From Hypomesus transpacificus (Eukaryota > Chordata > Actinopteri > Osmeriformes > Osmeridae): a stretch of DNA of 64,000 nucleotides. The stretch spans positions 1,593,497 to 1,657,496 of the forward strand of contig NC_061080.1 in the NCBI RefSeq assembly GCF_021917145.1, written 5' to 3'. Of this stretch, positions 57,024 to 64,000 are shown piece after piece (position 1 is the first letter of the stretch; every line of letters begins with the position of its first letter). The translations under genes were made by a program, and so were the position numbers. The notes under the pieces are model-generated. The model searched no databases, was not told the origin of the DNA, and was given only the letters and a program-made list of their open reading frames with translations.

Positions 57024-60000
57024 AAGAGTCAGGTAGGCAAGCACAGGATGGGGGGGTTGGGATATGGATGTCTCTAGCTCAAACAATAAACGGAGCCAGA
57101 GAGCAGGTCTGTTGTTTGAAGCATTTTTCCCATTTCTGAACAAATACAAAGCAGGGGCAGCGAAAGGCAAAGACGACGCCAAACAGCAGGACGGTCGGAA
57201 TTCGACCGGTGGGGGGAAACTGACTTGTCTTTTCCCCCGTGCAGCGGAGGAAGACGTGGTCTCCATGGCGGACTCTACCATCACCACCGACGACATCGAG
57301 GGCGAGCTGTTCAAGATCGAGCGGATCAGAGATGTGCTGGTCCGACGAGAGTCCGAGCTCAGATACATGTGAGTGTCGACTGTTCCCTCCTCAGACACGC
57401 GTGTTCCCTCAGACACGCGTGTTCCCTCAGACACGCGTGTTCCCTCCGACACGTGTGTTCCCTCAGACACGCGTGTTCCCTCAGACACGTGTGTTACCCA
57501 GGACACGCGTGTTCCCTCCGACACGCGTGTTCCCTCAGACACGCGTGTTCCCTCAGACACGCTGCCCTGGAAAGAACCCCTTGTTTTACACACTCGGGCT
57601 CTGTGCTGGAAGGCCTCAGACTCTCAACCCCCCTCCCCCCCCCCTCCCTCCACACACACACACAGACACACACACGGCCTTGAAGTTCTGGATTGAAATC
57701 CCCGTCTCGGTAACGTCCTGTGTCTGTCGCGGCTCCCTTGTCGTTTGAATTCAAGGAACACGGATATTGAGTGTGGACTGCCCGCTGTAGATCAAAAAGC
57801 CTGCAAGGGAGGGGAGTAAATGGGTTGTTTACTGCAGTGTTGTCACCACGGTCAACACAGTCCCCTGTCTGGGAGCTCTTCTTCCTTCCCTTCAGCTACT
57901 GGAACAATCACCAGCTGGCACACGTTAACGTAACAATGAGGATGCCTCGGCCTCAGCCTCTGAAAGCTAATGCATGGATATTTATTCTCATTGTGCTGAG
58001 TCTATAACAGCAACACACTGTGTGTGTGTGTGTCATCTGTATTCCAGACCTTCCGTGCTGTACCATGTCCCTGTATAATGTCCTCCCCTTATCTGACAGA
58101 CTGAGGTAGTGACGGAAGAGGTAGATAGTGTGTGCCTGTGTTTGTGTGTGTGTGTGTGTGTGTGTGACAGAGTGATAGCACTGGGCCCTCTGGGGTCTGA
58201 AGACACCCCACAGACAGAGACAGTATCAGATAGGATCAGCTATTCCTAATACACTCTCATTCACACACACAGACGTCACACAAAGCCCCTAGACGAGCCC
58301 AGTTACAGAAAGATGGATGCCTTTCTTCAGGCCTGACTTCAGTTGGATTGCTTGATTTTGGAGTGTAATATGGGATCAATACTACCTCCTGCTGGCACGC
58401 CAGCTAGTCTGAATATCCATTAATCCTGACTGACTCCTCATATGAGAGTCTGAAAGCAAATGGCCGCCGTCATTAACGCCTGTCAATGTGAACAGCGCCG
58501 TTCTGTTCGGGGGCATCGACCGCTCGGTTCCTTTGTCCGCAGGATGGACGACATCCAGCTGTGCAAGGAGATCACTCGTCTGAAGAAGGAGCTGCAGAAG
58601 CTGGTGTCCATACCAGGTAGGATCACCTGGGGAGCTGAGTGGGGACGTCTGGAGGGACAACCTATATCCATAACCCAACAATGAACCATGAAGGCTAGAA
58701 TCTTTTTTTTTCTTTGATTTTACGGCCACTGAAGTCTCATGAAGTTCATACCCACCATTCCCATCATTGAGATGTTGGCTTGGATTCATTTTATATATAT
58801 ATATATATAAAAGGCTACACAGTGTATCCTGTTGTCTTCTGCAGATAACGACAAGTCGAGCGAAGATCGTCAGAAGGAGGAGGAGCTTCTCCAGCAGATC
58901 CACAAGCTGGTGGAGACGAGGGACTTCCTGGTGGACGACGTGGAGTTCGAAAGACTGAGGCACGCGCCAGCCTCTCTCCTATTCTCTCTCTCTCTCCTTC
59001 CCTCTTTCTGTCTTTGTCTATCTCCCTCTCTTTGCTCTCTCTCCTGTTATTCCGTTGTTTTTCTGAACTAGAGTTAGCACGCTAGCCCCGGATGACAACC
59101 CTACGCAGCTGTAGTTGTGTACTCGAGTTCTCGTTAGGGTAAACAAGATGTTGAATCAGAACAGCCAGGCTCCATGCATGCGCCCAGAGGGATTCTGGGA
59201 GGTGTGAGGCAGGAAGCCATGGGGTGATAATTGATTGTTTTGGAGGCTTGAGATGTGAGGAACTGGAGCGAGCATAGGAAACAGATCCATCATGTGTTGT
59301 GTCTGGGAAAGTGGTGTAGAGGCTAGCAAGAAAGTACTACAGGTAACACTCACTCAGTTAACCGAGCTATCTGGACTCAAATGTTCCATTTGATCTGCTA
59401 ACAGACACAGAAACTTGGTTCTTGAGAAGTTTTGAATTCTCTGGTCCATCACACATAAGCGCAGCTAGTTCTGGCAGGGCAATCGGGCAGCGCGCGTCAG
59501 TCAGTGATCGGGGACGTAAGGCGTCTTACTCCACCTTCCTTACTCCTCCCACTACCACACCCATGTAGCAGCGCATATCCATTGGGCCACGTCCGATAAG
59601 GCGTCTTTAAAAGACGCGCGGATATGCACACACTCACCCCGGTCGTTGTATGATCAGTGCTGCTGCCACCCTCCACCGTCCCCTTCTCCCCCATGCTGTC
59701 TGTGTATCTATCCTACAGGGGGATTATATCTCTATTGCTCCCTGCCTCATATGTCATGTATGTATGTGTTGCATCGAGGAGGCAGGGAGTGCTTCCCTTA
59801 GATCATCCACTCCGCCAAAGTAAATCTACATGTCCATGTCATGTAACAATAAATGCTCAAATCTAATACGTGATTGTCTTGACTGAACTGTTTTCGATGC
59901 TCTCCTTTACCACAGGGAGAAGGAGGAGGATAAGGAGATGGCGGACTTCCTCAAGTCAAAGTTTCCTAAAAGCTTGAAGAAGAAAGGTTTGTAATTTTTA

Positions 60001-60612
60001 TGTTGGTTTTGATGGCTTCATTTGCTGAAGATTATTATCTGAAAATAAGCTTCTAGAGACTTTTTTCTCTTTAATATGCTTCCTGGAGAGATAAAGACTT
60101 TCTGTTCTCAATTGTAGTCTTAACTTGAAATCTGAGTCACAGCGCTGTGTGTCTATATGCTCAGGGGGTTGTCTGTTAGATTGAGCAAAACATTTTTTAA
60201 ATCACTTTCAGTTGTAACCGGGATAATGGAATTCATTCATTTATGTGCATGTCTGTGTTTGTTAGCATAATAGTATGTGCATGTGTGCGCACGCACAGAT
60301 GTATGTAACTATACTGACGTGTGTGTGCGACACCTTAATTTTACCCATACTTCAGTATGAACCCGTAAAGACCCATAGCATGTATCCTTCATATTGTTTA
60401 CATCCTCCTACCCTCCCTCTTCCCCTCCTATTTTACACGAGATTTCCTCCTCCCTCCTTTCCTCCTTGTTTTTGGCCACGCCCCCCGTCATCCTAGGCTC
60501 CACCCCCTCCAGAAGAGTGACATCCCGGAACCAGCAGGCCTCGTCCCCTTTCGGCAAGACCGGCCTGACCCTGCTTAAGGAGTGCTGTGGCTTCACCTGC
60601 TCCATCATGTAG
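53068..60612 (+). CDS. bmerb1: bMERB domain protein, BMERB1 (C16orf45)-like
   Basis: Six coding exons, 53068-53146, 57245-57368, 58543-58616, 58845-58959, 59916-59986 and 60497-60612, join in frame (579 nt, 192 residues; human BMERB1 is about 204). It opens MESERGSSNQYGSLECTKWK, matching the YG..E...WKTE region of BMERB1. Residues about 30-150 are the coiled-coil bMERB domain (VLVRRESELRYMMDDIQLCK; IHKLVETRDFLVDDVEFERL; EEDKEMADFLKSK), a Rab-binding fold shared with MICAL and EHBP proteins. The tail GLTLLKECCGFTCSIM ends in a CaaX box (CSIM, Met favours farnesylation) with two nearby Cys that could be palmitoylated, so membrane attachment is likely. The intron after 58959 starts GC, not GT. 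It may be a BMERB1 paralogue, not the orthologue. The partner Rab is unknown. Confidence 0.9.
53147..57244 (+). other. bmerb1: Intron 1 of the bmerb1-like gene
   Basis: A 4.1-kb intron. Contents: G-rich run at 53766-53787, (CA)n with GAGGCAGGGA interruptions at 53933-54015, poly-G at 56200-56217, a C-rich minisatellite at 56250-56385 and (GT)n at 56974-57020. An open frame at 55452-55745 has no recognisable domain and no splice support. Confidence 0.8.
56250..56385. repeat. ~33-bp minisatellite with poly-C cores
   Basis: Four copies of a unit with CTGGGTGTCTCTTGGTACAG followed by about ten C's. The units differ in length only in the C run. Confidence 0.92.
57384..57562. repeat. 18-bp minisatellite at the start of intron 2
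   Basis: About ten copies of CAGACACGCGTGTTCCCT, beginning within about 20 bases of the donor of exon 57245-57368. Single-base variants are CCGACACG and ACACGTGT. The unit contains the palindrome ACACGCGTGT. Being a multiple of three it stays open and reads VPSDTR repeatedly, but it lies in the intron. Confidence 0.93.
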
Positions 60613-60874
60613 ACTGCAGTCTACACAGAGTCCCAGCTTGCGGGGCTGACTGAGGGGCCATGATCCAAGATGGCCACCGCAGGGTCACAGTTTCAGCTTT
60701 TCAACCTCGAGAAAGACTTGAAGCACGGACAGACGTGGAGTCGGTTCAGAGGGTTATGGGTGGGATGTCGTAAAGAGATTGGTCGGTGCGCGTTTTCTTT
60801 CCCTGTCTATATGAGTCTTGTCTGGGATGTATTTGTCTTTTTTGACTTGCTCATTTTATCTCTTTCTTTCTCTT

Positions 60875-60934
<60 letters not shown>

Positions 60935-61720
60935 TCTCCCTCTCTCTCTCTCTTTCTCCCACCTCCTTCTCCCCCTTTCTCTCCCCCCCCCTTTCTCTGT
61001 CAATTTCACAACCCCTCCACATGTCCAACTGTTTCTGTTTTCTATGCTTATTAGCAGCCTATAGAAGCACAACCTGGCAGCCGCAGTGAGCACGTAATGC
61101 TAAATACTGACAGGCCTTTATAATTAGCATTAGGAGATAACACTGTTGGTTGACATTAAGTGGTTCACTAGACATAAGTAATTGCCTCTGATTGGACAAC
61201 CTTTCAAATTAAGCAAGGCCTTTATGGGAGACACAGTGCGCTAACAAACTGCAACAGTGAGTCAGCACGTCAGCAACTCGATGTTCTATTTACAAAGTTC
61301 ACAACTTTTTTCACGAATTTGCCTGGTATATCACGATACGAAATCGCTAAAAACATGTTGAACTCGTGGTTTTATGACACAGAAGTATGCTAATCCTCAG
61401 TCATCCTTTTAAGCCACTCAAGTTCACCACTTTGCTGATTCGTCACCTACAAATGACTGTGACATCAGACAGTGCACCGCTCAGTACTGCTGTGTTTAAC
61501 GCTGCCTTCACGCATGAAGCTTCAGGATACATCAGGGGTGTAGGTTTGATTTTTCAAATGTGCGTGGGACAGCTTTTCACAGAACTGAGAATGAAGCCAT
61601 TAAATACAATATCCTTTATAGAAAGTGACAGATTTCCCATCAAGTAGTGTGTGGCATGTCTCACCCACGTGTAATGAAACCTACACCCTTGGGTCATAGT
61701 CAAAACCCAGCCAGCCAAGT
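60613..61720 (+). other. bmerb1: 3' UTR and downstream flank of the bmerb1-like gene
   Basis: It contains a (CT)n tract at about 60861-60960 and C-rich DNA after it. No canonical AATAAA was found close to the stop codon, so the transcript end is not placed. No further coding exon is supported. Confidence 0.45.
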
Positions 61721-61726
61721 CTCTTG

Positions 61727-61957
61727 CTCTAGAGCAGTGGTTCCTAACCCTGGTCCTCGAGAGCCCCCTGTCCTGCATGTTTTAGATGTTTCCCTGCTCC
61801 AGCACACCCGATTCAAAAGAATGGGTCGTTATCCAGCTCTGCAGAAGCCTGCATACGACCATTCATTTGAATCAGGTGTGTTGGAGCAGGGAAACATCTA
61901 AAACATGAAGGACAGGGGGGTCCCTGAGGACCAGGGTTGGGAACCACTGCTCTAGAG
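61727..61957. mobile_element. ~230-bp foldback MITE
   Basis: Two arms of about 90 bp face each other: CTCTAGAGCAGTGGTTCC at the start and GGAACCACTGCTCTAGAG at the end. Further matching inverted words are TTTTAGATGTTTCCCTGCTC and GAGCAGGGAAACATCTAAAA. The short centre carries GTCGTTATCC. This palindromic element type is familiar from many teleost genomes; the transposase superfamily is not assigned. Confidence 0.88.
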
Positions 61958-62112
61958 AACAAGCACCAATCCATGTCAAAGCCAACACGTTAGTTTAGTC
62001 ACTTTAGTAGACACAACTTAGTGTCCGCCAGCTCCATGTCTCGACAGTGCTAATGGAGGAAATGGGACACCTTTAGGGCCAGCTCTGGAAGCTCCTCAGT
62101 AGCACAACTGGG

Positions 62113-62310
62113 GAGTCAGATGGCTGAGCGGTGAGGGAGTCAGGCTAGTAATCAGAAGGTTGCTGGATCGATTCCCCGCCGTGCCAAATGACGTTGTGTC
62201 CTTGGGCAAGCCACTTCACCCTACTTGCCTCTGGGGGAATGTCACTGTACTTACTGTAAGTCGCTCTGGATAAGAGCGTCTGCTAAATGACAAAATGTAA
62301 TGTAAATGTA
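62113..62310 (+). mobile_element. tRNA-derived SINE, copy 5
   Basis: A box TGGCTGAGCGG, a slightly changed B box GGATCGATTCC, body GACGTTGTGTCCTTGGGCAA and tail GCGTCTGCTAAATGAC with TGTAAATGTA. It lies in the same orientation as the other copies. Confidence 0.88.
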
Positions 62311-62344
62311 CAACCAGTGCTCATACATGAGTCCCCTAAAGAGG

Positions 62345-62520
62345 GCGTTCCGTGGGCCCTTCAATGGGCCCCGTGTGTGTGTCGCCGTCGTGTGTCTTCG
62401 GGGGGGAGGCGGCCCGGCCGGTCGCCTGCAGGTGTGGATTGTCGCGTGCGTGCGAGCGAGATCAAAGGCACTCTCCCGGGAACTGTTGCCGTGGCAACCC
62501 CGGCATAAGCAGTCGCAAGC
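62345..62520 (+). promoter_or_regulatory. CpG-rich block with RFX X-box, candidate promoter
   Basis: A locally CpG-rich stretch (CGGCCCGGCCGGTCGCC; GTCGCGTGCGTGCGAGCG) contains GTTGCCGTGGCAAC at 62485-62498, a perfect RFX X-box palindrome with a 2-base spacer. A second imperfect one (GTTGCTATGGTCAA) is near 63132. X-boxes mark promoters of ciliary genes. No coding exon follows inside the window, so the gene would lie beyond 64000 or on the other strand. Confidence 0.35.
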
Positions 62521-63581
62521 AGTCTAAACAATGAAACCCCATACAATGGCAGCGTTCGGTGTCAGTGATGTGACTTTCCCGCCTTTATATCGGCCCTTTG
62601 ACGTGTGGAAACACAGAGGGTTACCGATACTCTGTTTCTGTCCAGTCGAACAGCCTCGCTTCTCTGTGACGCACTGAAGTGGTGAACTGCCACGGTGGTG
62701 TTTCAGATGCACAAGGCAGTATTCTTTTCTATTGCAGGACCCCTGTCAATGCTGCCGGGCAGGGGAGTCACCTCCCCTTTGTGACCAATCAATGATGCTT
62801 GAGTGACTCATCAATGTAGCATTCACCCGGCCTCTCAGACAACTAGCCTCCACAGAGCAGGATGTGGGTGTGCTTGTGTGTGTGTGGGTGTTTGTGTATG
62901 TGTGTGTGTGTGTGTGAGTGTTAAGCTTTAGGATGAGTCATCATCAGTACGAACGCTCCAAGTCCTCTGTCGAGGATGTCCTTCGCCGACACTGCCAAAG
63001 GTCATCCTTGTCAATCAAACGTGGTAATCCCGTGACCCCGTCCCAATCTTGGAACAGCGCACACCGCTTTTCTCTCGCGCTTGGGTGGAGGGAAGCACCA
63101 CAACCAGTGACAGGTAGCTGTCATTGGCTTTGTTGCTATGGTCAATTCTGTTTTGAAGGCATACCTCCCCTCTGATTGGTTACACAGCAACAAAGCTTGG
63201 TTCTGTTGGTAGCCCATATCTGGCTGCTATGGACAGTTTAAACCTCTCACTGCTTTTTGTTTCAGCTGAAAAGGACTGCAGTGCAGTTCTCCTGCACCAT
63301 CCTACTCTTTCACCTTAAATCTGCCAAGCCATTGTAGTCCGTCTCCAGTTGTCCACCCCTTGCTGTTTACCTAGCTAGCTGGGTAATTGGAAATGGCTGG
63401 GGTGGTACTTGTACCAGACAGAGCAGATAGCGTGGAGAGTCAAACCAATTGGAAATTAAACACTTCTCTTTTGTCCTCCAATTGTACTTGAGTGTCAGTT
63501 GATGTTATTCATATCACTTGAACTACTTGGAAGTTTGAGGGCACATGAGTGGACTTTGTATTCTGAATGTCAGTGTTTTGT

Positions 63582-63645
<64 letters not shown>

Positions 63646-63860
63646 TCCATTTGAGTGTGCCAGAATCATATCAGAATATCAAGAGAGGATCCGCTGCCTT
63701 ACTGCCCTCAGGTCTTGTCTTTAAGAGTTATGAGATTGAGTTACTCTTCACTGATCCTCGGTTAGCCTCCACACCCACCCACACCCCCCACAGACGCATA
63801 TACAGTAACCCTCACTCAACCCACCCACCCTCTCTCTCTGTCTCACTCTCTCTCTCTGTC

Positions 63861-63902
<42 letters not shown>

Positions 63903-64000
63903 ACTCTCCCTCTGAATTCTATAACAGTCACTGGAGCCTGAAGTGTCTAAAGCTGTGTTTCTGAAGGCTAAGCTCCATGGCGTGACGTCAAGCTGTCTCT
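62521..64000. other. Terminal flank, no gene seen; (GT)n and (CT)n arrays
   Basis: It contains (GT)n at 62875-62920, a longer (GT)n at 63586-63650 and (CT)n with GTCTCA interruptions at 63830-63908. No coding exon is supported. Confidence 0.6.

Noticed and set aside
57384..57562. CRISPR-like regular repeats
   Set aside because: Units are contiguous without spacers and the DNA is vertebrate; this is a minisatellite.
57373..57696. VPSDTR repeat protein
   Set aside because: It lies inside intron 2 of the bmerb1-like gene; exon 2 joins exon 3 in the conserved RYMMDDIQLCK region, so this is not translated.

Overview
The window is vertebrate nuclear DNA, almost certainly from a ray-finned (teleost) fish. 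Genes are split into many short exons with GT-AG introns. The DNA between exons is packed with long (CT)n, (CA)n and GATA microsatellites, fish-type transposon remnants and at least five copies of a tRNA-derived SINE whose tail resembles the RSg-1/HpaI tail known from salmonid-type fishes. Nothing prokaryotic or viral was seen. All four gene models lie on the + strand.

Region 1 (about 230-7150) is an unrecognised 19-exon gene behind a TATA box, starting MGQAQSHP. Its splice sites fit, but the reading frame is broken by two one-base excesses and by a 214-bp insertion with a stop codon inside an acidic repeat exon. It looks like a recently decaying gene, or one damaged by assembly errors. Its C-terminal half weakly resembles the mitoguardin (MIGA/FAM73) fold. 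Downstream (7200-10350) is a GATA array invaded by a solo LTR and a non-autonomous hAT element, then a minisatellite.

Region 2 (19645-30190) is pik3r5 (p101), and region 3 (40772 to about 52700) is pik3r6 (p84/p87). These are the two alternative regulatory subunits of class IB PI3-kinase gamma, which couple p110-gamma to G-beta-gamma and Ras at the plasma membrane. Both models are complete: 17 coding exons giving 886 residues, and 19 coding exons giving 766 residues. Their series of intron phases is nearly identical, as expected for an ancient tandem duplication. The spacer between them holds a foldback element, a promoter-plus-donor with no identified gene, a tandem duplication and a 3-kb polypyrimidine minisatellite.

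Region 4 (53068-60612) is a complete six-exon bMERB-domain gene of the BMERB1 (C16orf45) type, 192 residues, ending in a CaaX box. One of its introns has a GC donor. From memory, human BMERB1 sits near MYH11/NDE1 while PIK3R5/6 sit near MYH10/NDEL1, so this may be a paralogue retained in fish and lost in mammals. The last 3.4 kb holds a SINE, a 230-bp foldback MITE and a CpG-rich stretch with a perfect RFX X-box, possibly the promoter of a gene beyond the window. The large open frames in the simple repeats (for example 33667-37069) are artefacts of stop-free repeat units.
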